From the NCBI GenBank assembly GCA_027574665.1, contig CM050650.1, positions 101,653,086 through 101,717,085 of the forward strand: a stretch of 64,000 nt of DNA, given 5' to 3'. The translations under genes and the position numbers were made by a program. This document shows positions 24,441 to 37,900 of this stretch, one piece after another. The DNA comes from Rhynochetos jubatus. Its lineage: Eukaryota; Chordata; Aves; Eurypygiformes; Rhynochetidae. The notes under the pieces were generated by a model. That model did no database searches, had not been told where the DNA came from, and saw only the letters and a program-made list of their open reading frames with translations. How positions within the stretch are numbered: the first letter of the stretch is position 1; every line of letters starts with the position of its first letter.

Positions 24441-24683
24441 TTGAAAGCGGGAAGATTTATATTAGCTATCAGGAAGAAGTTCTTCACAGAGAGGGTGGTG
24501 AGGCACTGGGACAGGTTGCCCAGAGAAGCTGTGGATGCCCCATCCCTGGAAGTGTTCAAGGCCAGGCTGGATGAGGCTTTGAGCCACCTGGTCTAGTGGA
24601 GGGTGTCCCTGCCCATGGCAGGGGGGTTGGAACTAGATGATCTTTAAGGTCCCTTCCAACCCTAACCATTCTGTGATTCTGTG
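24441..24683 (+). mobile_element. CR1 LINE 3' end
   Basis: A plus-strand, severely 5'-truncated CR1. It begins in the ORF2 C-terminus; the frame 24375-24596 includes IRKKFFTERVVRHWDRLPRE and APSLEVFKARLDEALSHLV. The 3' untranslated region follows (cccatggcaggggggttgg, ctagatgatctttaaggtcc), and the end is attctgtgattctgtg, two units of the CR1 terminal octamer. The close fit to the family pattern and intact C-terminal frame suggest a younger copy than the 5-8 kb elements. Confidence 0.96.
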
Positions 24684-26442
24684 AAAAAGGAGACCATCTT
24701 TTCCAGCATTAGCAAGTTGCTTAGAAGTCCAGGCATTATAGAAAAATGAAGAGGTTGGGTTCCTTTAATACTGTCAACTTCTGTGAAATCCTGCAAAGGC
24801 AGAAAAGTTCAGGTTAGTATATTATGGACATACAGCAACTGCATATTTTCTGAAGCAGAGATTTATGTGCAGTTTATCACAATCTTTTCTTTAGATAAAC
24901 AAGTTAAATAAATAACCCATTTCTTCTATAGATTGAAAACTGTTTCCTTTGTTCAAATAACACTTCTGTTCTTCAGAGGGGGAGTCTTACATTACTTAAA
25001 GAATGAATGAAGCAGCATTTGCTCTTAAACTGTCTCATCTTCTGACATAAATTCCAAAGGGAAGAAGGTTATTCTTTACAGGTGACCTTCAATATCAAAC
25101 TAAAGGTGAATTTATAAAAAAGGAAATACAGAAAAAAATGAAAACACAATGAATTTTCATTAAAACTATCAAATCAGACTGGTATAGTCTGATTAACTTT
25201 ACTTTTTCCCTTTTTAACATCACTCCTTCTTCATAGCCAAGATAGTTAAAATGAAAACTTTATTGTAAGTGGAATACGTTGGAATTTCGATTAGGTCATA
25301 TTTCTTCTCTGTTTAATGGATTGTTCAGTAACATTCAAAATTTGCTGCTAACAAAAGGACACAGTAAGGTAGTTTGGAATTTTAGTTTCCGTTTATCATA
25401 TTCTGTACCAGAGTCGACCCAAAACATGTTTCATTTCTGACTGAATTTTCCTGTTCTGGTTTATGTGAACTAAAGACAATGACAGGAGTAAACCTAAGGT
25501 GACTGTTCACATTTACAGCAGCAACAGGCTTGAAAATTTATGCATGAAATGCTCTACATTTAGATAGTTTAATCGTATCAGGAATCTAGAAAATACTTAC
25601 AGTTTCAAAGATTTGCAGTAACTCCATATAACCACTCAATCATCATTTACTTAAGTTAATTACAATTGTGTTACCCTGTTGTGCAAATTCAGATCAAATT
25701 CTGTTTTATCTCTCTCCATCTCCTATATTACCTATCTGAAAAAAAGCCACAAGAAAAATGCATGGTATTTTATCAAGTGCTGCTAAGAAAAGACTGCAAG
25801 AAAGATGATAAACACAGAGAATTTTCTTGAAACAGTCACATTTTTTATGCAGCCACATGATCTGTACTAAATTTCTTGAAGTTAATATTTTCTTGCACAG
25901 TTTGAACTGCTTTATCTAATAATTCACCTTTCACAGAAAATGCGGACTTAGTTTAAGTTTACTTTGTAATGGTATAATCCTGAAAATTAAATATTCTCTG
26001 GGTATTTTTTTCCTTTCAATTAAGATATTAGGAGGTTTAAAATACTAATCTTAGGCATTCTTAATATAGAGATTGAAAATGCATGATGGAGATAAAATAG
26101 ATCCAAAGATATTAAACACTACAGCTTATGCAGTTGAAACTGATTCTTATTTATTTTGTCTTTCAAGTTCATACATAAGACTTCTTAATTTTCCCTTCCT
26201 TCCGAGGACTTTCTGGTATGTTGTAGCACAACAACAGGCCACTCTGCCTGGCTTAGATTTTGACATCTTCCTGATATTGTAATACAAGAATTGTTGTTGA
26301 GCATGGTATCGTGGTCCAAGGACATTGGAAAACTCGATTAAAAACTTCTACAAACAGCCATGTTAGTGTCATGCAGTTGAAAGGATGAAAAATATAGGTA
26401 ATTAAACAGCTTAGTTCTGGATCATCTTTAACACAGGCATAG
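24684..26442. other. Unique AT-rich non-coding DNA
   Basis: Nothing recognised beyond short A/T-rich patches. Confidence 0.6.
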
Positions 26443-26977
26443 GAATCATACAATGGTTTGGGTTGGAAGGGACTTAAAGCTCATCTAGTTCCAAACCCGC
26501 TGCCATGGGCAGGGACACCCTCCACTAGACCAGGTTGCTCAAAGCCTCATCCAGCCTGGCCTTGAACACTTCCAGGGATGGGGCACCCACAGCTTCTCTG
26601 GGCAACCTGTGCCAGTGCCTCACCACCCTCTCTGTGAAGGATCTCTTCCTGATATCCAATCTAAACCTCCCCCCTTTCAATTTAAACCCATTACCCCTTC
26701 TTCTGTCACTGCCAGTCCTTGTAAAGTTCCCCCCCCCTCCCCAGCTTCCTTGTAGGCCCCTTCAGGTACTGGAAGGCTGCAGTAAGGTCTCCCCAGAGCC
26801 TTCTCTTCTGCAGGCTGGAGAAGGCCAATTCTCTCAGCCTGTCCCGATGGCAGAGGTGCTCTAGCCCTCTGAGCACCTTCGTGGCCTCCTCTGGACTCAT
26901 TCCAACTGGTTGATATCCTTCTGATGCTGAGGGCTCCACAGCTGGACACAGCACTCCAGGTGGGAGATTAGGAAGCT
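26443..26977 (-). mobile_element. CR1 LINE 3' portion with 13-nt non-CR1 5' extension
   Basis: A minus-strand CR1. Its 3' tail is at the low coordinate (aatcatacaatggtttggg). The body is antisense to the ORF2 C-terminus; the minus frame 26706-26954 has [20 protein letters not shown] and LAFSSLQKRRLWGDLTAAFQ. Recognisable CR1 sequence stops at about 26964 (cactccaggtggg). The next 13 bases (agattaggaagct, 26965-26977) are not the usual CR1 continuation but are identical to those at the same point in the copy at 37901-38431. Unusual variants such as ccccttcttctgtcactgcc are also shared by these two copies. Confidence 0.94.
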
Positions 26978-29900
26978 TGTAAAATCAACAGTCGGGTCAT
27001 CTTTAATTGTTTCAGTAGAAACTTGTCTGTCCCATATTCAGCATATATTGTTCAAAATAAATTATTAGGGTAATACTAGCCATGTTATTTTCCAATTTGA
27101 TTATAATTTTATGTTAATGTTGAACTTGTGTTGTGAGTGCATACAGTTGTTTATCAACTATAGAAAAAAGTAATTAAAAAAATCTTAGAAAATCTGTACT
27201 CTGTGTTAACAGGTATTCTACTTAAATGTGTATAAATGATACGATTTAAAACCACTACTTCCATCTTAAAAGCATGTTCTGAATGATGATGATACACTTC
27301 AGTGTGCCAGTTGTTTCTATGAAATAATGGTTGACAATCTTTCTTGGTTAGGTTCGAGGTAGCTACACCTGTTCAGAAGTACTTAAAAATGTAGAATACA
27401 TTGTCACTGTTGCCCAGCCTTTTTTTTGTCTCATGTATTTAAAGAAATGTATTATGTTTATGAATGCCAATATGTTTTCACATTTTTAAAGTATAAATAT
27501 GTGGGCTGTTGTCAAATAGGACTTTACCGAAAATCCATAGAAAGCTACACAGCTCAGAGGTGTTTAACATGTGCTTCCATAATTGCATACACTGGTAGAA
27601 GTGTGACATACTGCTTTTGGAAAGAAAAATTATAAAGTTTTCACCTCTGACTTCCCCCTTTTTACAATTTCACTTTTTTTTGGAGGTTTGTTTGCAGTTT
27701 TACAGTAGTTCACAGAGTCTGGGGAACGATAAGTTGCCCTTCACGTGAGAGAACATGGTAGTGAAGAACTCTTGAGGTACTGCCTTCCCCTGGCTGTGCA
27801 GCCATACATGTAACGCTGCTGCATCCAATAGCAGTTGGTTTCTGTTTGTAAGCTGCAAGATGTCTTGCCCGACATTTTGACATTTTCTTTTGAAAACGTG
27901 AAGGTTGTTTTTTTCCCTGTAGATTTTTATAATTGTTTATTTGTGTGGAACGGGCAAACGTGAAGGATAGGCTTGTGCCATCAAGATGTTCGTGATAAAT
28001 CCTTTCCCTTATCCTAACTCCAAACCAAAAGACCTACTGTTATATATTGCATTTATGCTGTTTCTGTGTCATGGCAGCATGATTATTGCTACAGAAAATC
28101 CACAGTAATATTTTAAAAGGAACAGGTACTCCGTCTGTTCAGGGGCATTAGGCATTCCATTACAGCTGGCTATGAATGGTTCACTCTAATTTGGCACTGT
28201 ATTTGGAAATTTAGGGATCTCAGTTCTTTAAGAAATCCTGAGGGGGGTGAAGATTTTACCAGTATATTAAATGATCTACAATCATATTCTGAAATGCTCA
28301 GATTATATGTGAAGTTTTAAGATAAATCACTGTATTGTTTGAAGGCCTCATCACCTTAAAAATGAAAAACTAGACCATTTACTTGAAAAAGGGATTTTTT
28401 TTAAACTTGCTTTCCAGAAATTTGTATCTTTAAAATACTAATGATCATCTAGATTACCATGCTGTTACTCCTAATGTAGCTGAAAATTTATTTTATAGCT
28501 CCTGAAGGTAACAACTAATCATGTCTCCTTGTCTGCCCTGTAGTCTACTGTGATTTTTTTCTAATGGCTCAATTATTGCTCTACTTCTTGGTCTACTGAA
28601 AATGTAGAAGATAATATTTTCTGAAACCCAGAAAATAACCTTTGTTTCTCATACACTTTGTATTGTTCTGCTTGAAACAGGACATTTCAGTGCAGATTTC
28701 TCAACTTCTGAAATATACAAATTATTTCTAAAGTGGATTTCTAATGCAATAACAATACCTCCACATTATTTTATTTTTGGAATCTGCATTTGTTAACTTC
28801 AGAAGTATTGTACTACCCTTCTTCACTGCCTATGTTCAAGCATAAAGAATCATTGCTTTCTTATGCCACCTGATACAGTCCACATTTGATTTAAGTGATC
28901 CTTGATTTACCCGAGTTGGGATAAATTTGGCTTGAAGTGTTTCATGTTCAAAGTTCTATTTAAAATGAACTCTAAACAATTTGCTTCTAAGAAATTTCAC
29001 CTTAATGTGTTTGTAGACGTTATTTTAAAAATCTTTGGCTTGAATTGCATAGGTGGGCCATCTCGGCTGAAAGCTCCGGTGTATCTAGTTCTGTGTAAAG
29101 TAAGAGAAAAGGACAAAAATATCAAATCACAGTGAAATACTGTTTCCATTACCAAAAAGTCTTTATAAATTCTCTTCTGTCATCGTCTTTGCTCTGTACT
29201 AACTTTCCATTAGTTCTCATGTCTTAGTTCTCAGAAAGGTGCCTATGTTCAATATTACACGAAATACATTTTAGCGAATATATTTCAAATCAAACTATAT
29301 ATCAGCCTCTAGGAACTAGGTTTTTATTACTTTAAATAAATATATTACTGGCCTACTAAGTTTTCTAAGAGGCAAAAAATGATCAAGAGTGCTGGGTTTT
29401 TTTTTTTTTCCCCATTTTAATGAGAAGCCTTTCTGTGCTTTAAATAGCAATAGAACGAGTAAGATTGCATAGTGTGTCTAGTCATGAAAGAAGTTCTGGT
29501 TTATGGCAGCTCACAATGTTTGTTGTCTTAGAGTGAACGTGGCAGAGGAGTTTATTTTTCTCTGTCTTTTTCTGTAGAACTGTCTATTTAATTCTGTCAT
29601 CTAAAGTGCTCTGCAGACAAATACAAAATGTCTTTCAGAGAAGCCATGTGACAGTCTTCTTGGAGGATTGTATTTCCCTCCAGGGAAAACCTTTCAACAC
29701 CAAATTGTTTGTAGTGCCATATGAAAATGCTTGGATTTTCAGTGAAAATAGAAACTGAAAAAGGAGAGTATTTGACTTGAGTTATTCGTTCAAAAAGCAG
29801 AAGTAACACAGTCCTGACAGAACGTATTAGCTCGGTGACACACCAGCTGAGTTCAGTCTCAACTTGCCTCATGGCTTGTCTTCTCTGGAATAGTGACCCT

Positions 29901-30779
29901 CAGCGTTATCTTTGATTTCTGGAAAGAGCCTCAAGAAAGGTTACTCTATCCTTTTGGAGTTCCTACCACAGAGACCACATTTTAGCCAAAATATGAAGGA
30001 CCAGGGTGAAAAAAACATTCAAGGAATTGTGTATTTTTGTGATGTCCACTACATTGCCACAGTATGTATCCATATTGAAAGCAGCAACAATTTTAATATA
30101 GTAGGTTTGTGACTTAATCACTGGTGCGTGATCTCAAACGTATTTTCTCTGTTACTCTTATAACTGTCGGCAACAAATTCTTCACATTGATAGGAGAGAG
30201 GAGGAATTTGGAGATTTAAAATCTGTAGTCAAAGAACGTAACCTTTTGTCAAAATAGAAATTTCTCTTATGAATATGCCAATTTCATTGGAAGTATTGTC
30301 AAAATAATTCTTATTGTCCAAGATACTGGAGGAGGGGAAGAAAAATACATGAGAAAAGAATGTGTCTGGAACCAAAGACAAAAGACTTGACATTGGATCA
30401 CTCACATGAGAAGTTAAAAATTTATTGGTGCTCAATTATAGCCAAGATCTTCAACCAGGTCCTCTGTGAAAAAAATGGTAACTACAGAATCTCTTGCACT
30501 TTATTACACTGAATATCTCTACTCTGCATAAATAATTCAGTCTTCTGGTTGGAGGCAGTGTGATGGACTTCGTCTCTATTCTCTAGCTGAGGTAGTTCAT
30601 ACAGAGTGGAAGCCATTGCTTCATGTTTTTCCTTTCTGCAAGAGTTTCTACCATCGAGATCAAAACCTGTGATCAAATGGTCAGTGGCCATATCTTTACT
30701 CTGATGTGCTCACATCAGTATTTAGTTATTTTCTTATATATTCCTATTTAACACTGAAAAAAATGCTTCTTTTCTAGCG
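26978..30779. other. Unique AT-rich non-coding DNA
   Basis: No repeat family, RNA gene or exon recognised. A T run lies at about 29398-29409. Confidence 0.6.
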
Positions 30780-31346
30780 TGTTGTGGTTTAAGTTTATCA
30801 GGCAATTAAGTACCACACAGTTGCTTGCTCACCTCCCTTCCCCCTCTCACAGTGGAGGAGAGTTGGGGGAAAATGCAAGGAAAGTTTGTAAAGTTAATGT
30901 AAGAACTATTTAATAATATAAATGAAAATTATAGTGATAATAATAATAAGTAATTAAAACAATAGAAAATAGAACTTATGATACAATAGCTCACTACCCG
31001 CCAACCAACACACAGCCAGATCCCAAAGCAGCGAACAGTCCATGAGAGTCCTGAGAGCACCAGAGCAGGGAGAAAAAAAAATGTGGACCCTCCAACCCAC
31101 TAACAAAAGAAACTCCTCCCCTACTAACAACCATGCCAAGAGCTAACAAAAGGAGCTAGTGACCCAGCTATCAAGATAGCCCAAAGTCTTAATGATCCCC
31201 TGCCCCAGACCACTTCCCGCCTCCCAAACTGTGCATGTGCACACTCAGCCTGACCACTGAGCCTGATGTACCGTGGAATGAGAGAGCACGCTGGGCCAGC
31301 CAGCACTGTGTAAAAGAGGGGTTTGTTCCTGCCTGAAACCAGCACA
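30780..31346 (+). mobile_element. Solo LTR related to the 10191 element
   Basis: Starts TGTTGTGGTTTAAG and ends GAAACCAGCACA. The first 200 bp parallel the LTR at 10191: accacacag motif, C-rich stretch, purine-rich 'ggaggagagttggggg', then a long AT-rich block at 30890-30980. The 3' half differs, so it belongs to a related but distinct subfamily or has diverged. Flanks are TAGCG and TAACC, at best a decayed 5-bp target duplication (3 of 5 matching). There is no internal viral coding sequence. Confidence 0.85.
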
Positions 31347-32843
31347 TAACCAGATACAGAGATACAGAAAGTCTCAAAATACTGAAATCTGGGGTAAACT
31401 GCTTAATACAGTCATAATACCATTCCTTAGATGTTAATTTTTGTTTACGTAGAATTCCTATCTTCCTTCTGGATGGCTAATGCAATCTTGTGAGAATTGC
31501 TAATGTGAACTTCCTTTATTACATTATCCATTATGACACCTTTCTTGGTGGAACTCAACTGATGGTTTTACTGCTATGACTAGTTAGGTGTTCTTCACAG
31601 TTGTGGTACACAGTGTGTTTAAAATGACCATGATCCAAATTGATCCTGGAATTGTAGACATTTGGTCAGTGTCTTTTTAAGAGAAGTATTAAAAATAAAC
31701 TATCAGTATCTTGCATTATTATTATTATAGAGAGAAACTTGTCTAATGTATTTTTTCCTGAAACCTTTCTTTCCTAAAGTTTAATCCCATTTTCCACCAC
31801 AATAATATCTGAAATATATATATAATGTATTTTTCTACCAAAAGAAAGTCTGTTAATTGTCATAGACAGAAGAATATTTATAGTGAAAACTAAGGTTTAA
31901 AGTAGATGACCCCACAATTTACGTGCAATGTATTTCTTAATGAAAATACTTATTATATCTTTACATTTTATATGATTTTTGTATCGTTACTCCTTCAATC
32001 AGCCTTGTTGTCATCCTAACTTTCCTTTATATGTTTTTAATATAGATTTTCTTATGGTCAAAAGTAAATGCAAATTGGTAGATTTCTGTTTGTCTTTCAC
32101 TACTTTGAAAACATTTAGAGAAAGGCAACAGATAATCAGAAGCATTTATGAAAGCAATACTATATCTTAATAGACAAAGCAGTTAAGAATGATAAAATTT
32201 AGAAAGCTGATTAAAAAGTGACCCATGAACTGTACTCCTTCTTTTAACTGTTTTTTTGCTTTGTATTTGTCTGTACAACTTCACATGCATTCCACAAGTA
32301 CATTTTAAAAAAAAATCAGAAATTGATTACTTTTTATAAAATAATGCTTACTTATGTCTGTCATGTAGGATCTCACTGAAGTGTCCTATCGACGTTCAAT
32401 GTACATCTCTGAGAACTACATATTGGATTTTAGTCTGAAACTCCATCATAAAACCTTAATTACACATTTATAGACTTATATTAGAATTATGTACATTGTG
32501 TCCCATGGTTTTGCAGCATGACTGCACTATATTACCACCCAAATAATCTCAGAGTGTTTCAGGTTTGTTTGGCTTATCTTTAGTCCAGGGAAAACAATTA
32601 AATATGTATCCATTTTCCCCTCAAAAAATAAGGATAGAGATGCTTTTGCCCTCAATAGCAACTATTAATATTTTTAGGGTACATTATTTGTCAAATCAAC
32701 AGGAAAGCTAATGACAAAGAAAAAGAGAGAGAAAGACTTGTATCTGCCTTTCAGGTTATGAACACATTCTACCTACAGCCAATCTAAGTCAAATAGTCAG
32801 TGCTGTTGAATACTAACCCTTTTCAATGGTCAACTACACTTAC
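31347..32843. other. Unique AT-rich non-coding DNA
   Basis: Contains short AT repeats (about 31815-31830) and nothing else I can name. Confidence 0.6.
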
Positions 32844-33180
32844 CATAGAATCATAGAACCCGTTACCCCTTGTCCTGTCACTACATGGCCTTGTAGAAAG
32901 TCCCCCCCCCAGCTTCCATGTAGCCCCCTCAGGTACTGGAAGGCTGCAATAAGGTCTCCCAGGAGCCTTCTCTTCTCCAGGCTGAACAAGCCCAAGTCTC
33001 TCAGCTGCCTTTGTAGGAGAAGACGTGGCCCTCCTCTGGACTCGCTCCAACTGGTCGATATCCTTCTTTTGGGGGTGCACCAGAGCTGGATACAGTACTC
33101 CAGGTGGGGTCTCACAAGAGCTGAGTAGAGCAGGGGAATCACCTTCTTTGACTTTGACCTGCTGGTCATGCTGTATTTAA
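32844..33180 (-). mobile_element. CR1 LINE with internal deletion
   Basis: Minus-strand CR1. The terminal tail catagaatcatagaa (32844-32858) is joined directly to cccgttaccccttgtcctg, which normally lies a few hundred bases inside the element. The 3' untranslated region and the end of the ORF are therefore missing. The remaining body is antisense to the ORF2 C-terminal segment; the minus frames 32840-33184 and 32823-33080 include SALVRPHLEYCIQLW and [10 protein letters not shown] seven-or-more C run at about 32901 is typical of this part of CR1. The 5' end is at about 33180. Confidence 0.92.
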
Positions 33181-35370
33181 TCATAATTTTATAGCTGATT
33201 CTGGCACATTGGTATACAAATTCAGTGTTTCCAATGGTGTCACTGAGGTGATTTTAACCCAATATGGTACTTACTGATACAGTTATCTAGACAGGTCAGC
33301 CTTGCATCCCAAGACTCCCGGCTGACTCATGCTAATTACATTTCTTTCTGGACCAGATTATTTTACTTTAGCCTTGATTCTTTTACCAAATTGTAACTAA
33401 GCATAGTTTCTCATCTTACAAACACACAGCTTGCATACTAAATCAGCAGATTTTGTGGATATCTTTGCTCTTGAATAGTTTATTCACCCTTCTGGTTCCA
33501 GTCATTTAGGTAATTTGGAAAGCTAGTGCTTCAGTGGCCTCCCTGCTCACAGGTGCTTTGAAATGAGGTGGTGTTTGTGTTAGCAGAAATGTGTGATCTC
33601 AGCAAACTGGAGAGAGACTTTCTGTTTTAAATAGCAGGATTATGGTAATCTCTTCAAAGTTTCAGACCCTCAAAGAAATAAGAGAGGAAAAGACCTAGGG
33701 ACTGAGTTTTAATCTCTGCTGATGCTTAAGAGTGGCACTAAGACCTCCGCAAGTTTGAATATGACAGCAGTTTTGAATTACAGGTTCCTTGTTATTTGTT
33801 TTTTTCTGACAGTCTACCACCTTGCCTAATTAATGGTGTTAAGAACAATACTCCATGATATAAAAAAATACTAAAAGGACACCAGTCCTTTTGAAGTAAA
33901 AATTAAAGTAAATTAAAAGGAGGATTAAATCTTTTTTATTTTTACTTTTTCTGTCATTCTCCTGACCTATTTTATCCAGTTCTGACAGGACAGTATCTTT
34001 GAAAGACTTCTATGTATTGTGGTTTTAAAGGGAAAGCTTAAGTCATTCCTTCCCTTGTTGGAATGAACTTATCTTGGTCAGCAATGTAGGCCGTAAGAAA
34101 GTATAATGCTACTTTTTACTTTCCATCTTCCATAGTGTGATAATATCCTCATGATGACAAGTGTTCTGATTTCAGGGTAAGAGAAGCTGACAGCATTTTG
34201 AATCCTTTTCTCACACACTTAAAATTAGAAGTGCATGTGCAGCAAGGGGCTAAATTCTAGTTCTACGTTTGCTATCAACTTCAGTAGAAACTGTTATTTT
34301 CCCCAAATCACAGTTGAATTGACTGATTCTGAGCTTATTCGTTATGCCTTTTGGTATATGCAGTTAAATTCGTTAAAGTAGTTATAGAAGGATAACTAAA
34401 AGAGTTCTCTGTAAATTGAAATATGCTCTTGCGGAATGTAAAATAAGCCTCATGCGAACAACAGCTTAATATTCCTTTTGTTCTTTAATAGGAATGTTCA
34501 TAAGATCGTTTAGATGAGCAGGTAAGGTTTTGGAGAAGACGCAGGCTGATAGCAACCAATCTTGGTCAGGTGAAACTTCTATATGTAACAAATCTACAAA
34601 CAACTGAATGAATTGGACACTTGGATATTATCAGCACTTTTTGTCCATTTCTATAAAGAGTAGGTCATCCACTCAAGGGAAAAAGGTGAAATTTTGTAAC
34701 TTAAATATAACTGCTAGTAATGCATTGTAGTTAGAAAACAGGTTGCATATTTCTTTTGAATAATTTAAGAAAAAGCCAAGTACATCTGCAATTAGTATTC
34801 ATTCAGACACTGTGAGGGGATCGTTAGAATAATTTTTAAAATTATGCTTTGTAGACAACGTGGAATGAAAAAATATACAGTATGACAAGATAAACTGTGT
34901 GTAACAATTCATTCAGCTAGAAGTTCTCCTTTTAACATTTCTTTAGAATTTTAGGGGAAAAAAACCATAAATTAAAATTGTTCAAATCTTAGTATAGCTC
35001 ATTTTGCAGGCTACAGAAAGGTTAGTTATGAATGAAATTGTTCAATCTATGCTCAAGTGGTAGCAATTAGTGAGTAAAACTGATTAGGGGTAGAGGGAAT
35101 ACCAAAACCAAACCAAATCTGTACCAAATCCTTGAAAATACAAATACATGCATGCATGCCATTTGAACAGCTTTCTTATTTAAATGTAACAGAACTGGGT
35201 CTAGATTTCAGATTTCTATTCCATTCTATCCTTTACATTCCCTTCTCAGTAGCTTGGAATCTTTGGGAGTAGGAAACTCTGGAACTAAATTAAATACATG
35301 AAAGGAGGAAATGCACAGCCATTTGAATTTAGATTTCATAAACCCCAACATACTTTTGAATCACACAGGT
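33181..35370. other. Unique AT-rich non-coding DNA
   Basis: Nothing recognised. A short CATG repeat lies at about 35147-35159. Confidence 0.6.
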
Positions 35371-36440
35371 ACACACAGAATGGTTGAGGTTGGAAGAGAC
35401 CTCTGGAGGTCAACTTGTCCAAACCCCTGTTCACGCAGGGCCACCAAGAGCCAGTTGCCCAGGACCCTGTCTAGAGGAGTTTTTGTCCACAGGAGTCACC
35501 AGGGATGGAGACTCCACAGCCTCTCTGGGAAACCTGTGCAAGTGCTCAGTCACCCACACAGTAAAAAATGTTTCCTGATGTTCAGATGGCACCTCCTGTG
35601 CTTCAGTTTGTGCCCCATTGCCTCTGCTCCTGTCACTGGGCACCGCTGAGAAGAGCCTGGCTTCGTCCTCTTTCCACCCTTCTTTCAGGAACTTGTATAC
35701 ATTAATAAGGCTGATATTCAACCTGGTGTCTGCAAGGACCCTCAGGTCCTTTTCTGCCAAGCTGCTTTTCAGCTGAGTGACCCCCAGCATGCACTGGTGC
35801 CTGGGGTTGTTCCTCCCCAGGTGCAGGACTTTGCACTCCTCCTTGCTGAGCTTCATGAGGTTGCTGTCAGACCATTTCTCCTGCCTGTTGAGGTCCTTCT
35901 GGATGGCAGCACGACCCTCTGGCATGTCAGCCACTCTTCCCAGTTTAGTGTTATCTGCAGACTTGCTGCATGTAGGCTCTGCCCCATCATCTAGATCCTT
36001 AATGAAAATGTTAAACAGTACTGGACTCAGTCAACTTTCAATCCACCTTACTGACTGTTCAGCACGCCCATACAGCTTGTCTGTGAGGATCTTACGTGAG
36101 ACACTTTCATCTTACGGAAGTCCACAGCTCTCCCCTCATCTACAGGCAAATCATTTCATCATTGAAGTTTGTCAATTTAGTCAAGCATGACTTTCCCGTG
36201 ATGGAGCCATGCTGACTGCTCCTGATGATTTTTCTTATCCTTAATGTGTCTAGAAATGGTTTCCAGGATTAGCTGCCCATCACCTTCTCAAGGATTGAGG
36301 TGAGGCTGATTGGCCTGTAGCTGCCTGAGTCCTCCTCCTTTCCTTTCTTAAAAGAAAAGTGGCATTTGTGTTCACCTAGTCTTCAGGCACATCCCTCTTA
36401 AAATGGAACTGCACATTTTCAGAGACCTTTAAGCAGATAT
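35371..36440 (-). mobile_element. CR1 LINE, older subfamily, internal deletion
   Basis: Minus-strand CR1 with its 3' end at the low coordinate (cacacagaatggttgaggttgg). The minus frame 35431-35934 (167 codons) begins within the RT thumb region (AAIQKDLNRQEKWSDSNLM, then CKVLHLGRNNPRHQ), reaches AEKDLRVLADTRLNIS, and then jumps directly to LINVYKFLKEGWKEDEARLF. About 90 codons usually lie between these segments. The junction is near 35710 and keeps the frame. From 35950 to 36440 the antisense of the RT core and its upstream part is recognisable, with indels. The C-terminal 3' sequence differs from the 26 and 38 kb copies (KHFF-like region, agtcacccacacagtaaaaa), suggesting another CR1 subfamily. 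Confidence 0.93.
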
Positions 36441-37900
36441 TGGTATTTACCTCAGTGGAACTTCTCGGTGAGTGAGTAGTAACATGGAAAATAAAGCTCA
36501 CAAGAGAGACACTGAAACATGATTATTCAGGTTTTATTCTAAAAGGTTTTAAGACAAAAATCTTTGAGAAGTCAATTCCCCTGCACCCCGCACATCATTA
36601 GCCAAAGCTAGAGACTTGTGGACTCCATTGGAGATGGGTAGAAGGCAGAAAGCTTAGTGGTTTTTGGCTATATATCCCGTCATATCTACACATGACTTGA
36701 TAAAAACTTTAAATAGAAAAGGAAGCAAAGAACACAAAGTTATGCTCCAATACGAGTAAATGTATCTTTGCATTCATGTGTTAGTAAAACAATGTCCAAG
36801 ATTGATAGAGATTAAATATAAAAATACAACAGCCTTTTCCAAGTTCTGTTTGAATCCATATTTTTAACACTAAAGATGTTGGGTTTACAGATTTAGATTT
36901 GAACAGAATTGTCTACTTGGGGTATACTGTAGTAGATAGCTGTATTTTGAATTTGAGGTATAATAGTGGTATTCTTTGATGTGCCTTGCACCTATGTACT
37001 TCTGTCATGATTTGTGTCTTTGTCTAATAAAAAATGTATATGGCTCAAGCTGTTGATGCAGTTGGCATCTGTTTCAGATTCATTTTTATTGACAGCAAGC
37101 TGCTGCTGGCGAGCACTCAGCCTTTTTATCATCAAAAATACAGAGACTGGCATTCCTGCCATTGCTCTTTATTCTGCACTGGAGTTCTTCATCAGATGTA
37201 CTGCACTAAACCCTGTGATGGGTGACAAGCATTATAGTATATACATTTTAACTTTCCTAATTATAATTTTTAAACAATGCTAGAATTTATTATGAAGTTA
37301 TCATAACAAATGTAATGATGCTAAATAACCTTTGGCAATGTCTAAGTTTTAATCCCATTTCAAAGATTATAGAATATCTTTGCATTTCTACATAGATATG
37401 CTAGGATATTTGTCTGTCACTTATTATAACAGACAGAATCATTTAGAAGAAGCCAAGTATTTGACTATTAGTAGTATTAGTCATTTCCCTTTACTGTACT
37501 AGAGTATCTTTCATTTTCATGGGCCACTGTAGAAAGGAGAGTGTGTGTTTGTAAATGTGCAAGTAAACCATCCACACATGTACATATGTCACTGGATGTA
37601 CATTTAGACTTGGGGTTCAACAAGAAGTTCGAATCACTTTCTGAAGTGTTTCATTGTTTGAGGAATTGTTTTTTTTCTGCTCCCTGCGCTGTATAAAGTA
37701 AGATACTGGGGATACAGGGGAGGCTGCTTAGCATAGTACAAAATAAAACAGGTGTATTCTATTTGTGCTTTATAATGTTACTGCCATTTTGCATTTATGA
37801 AAATTATGGGCTTTCCTACTCACTTTTCCACTCTTTCCATAGGCATCATCTTCATTCCTGCTTGTTTTTCCCTTACACCTAGAGACACTTCATAGATTAA
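36441..37900. other. Unique AT-rich non-coding DNA
   Basis: Nothing recognised. A box-B-like string (agttcgaatcac, near 37627) has no matching tRNA body. Confidence 0.6.

Noticed and set aside
37600-37640. tRNA box-B-like string agttcgaatcac
   Set aside because: No cloverleaf, no matching box A at the right distance, and no CCA-proximal acceptor pairing.
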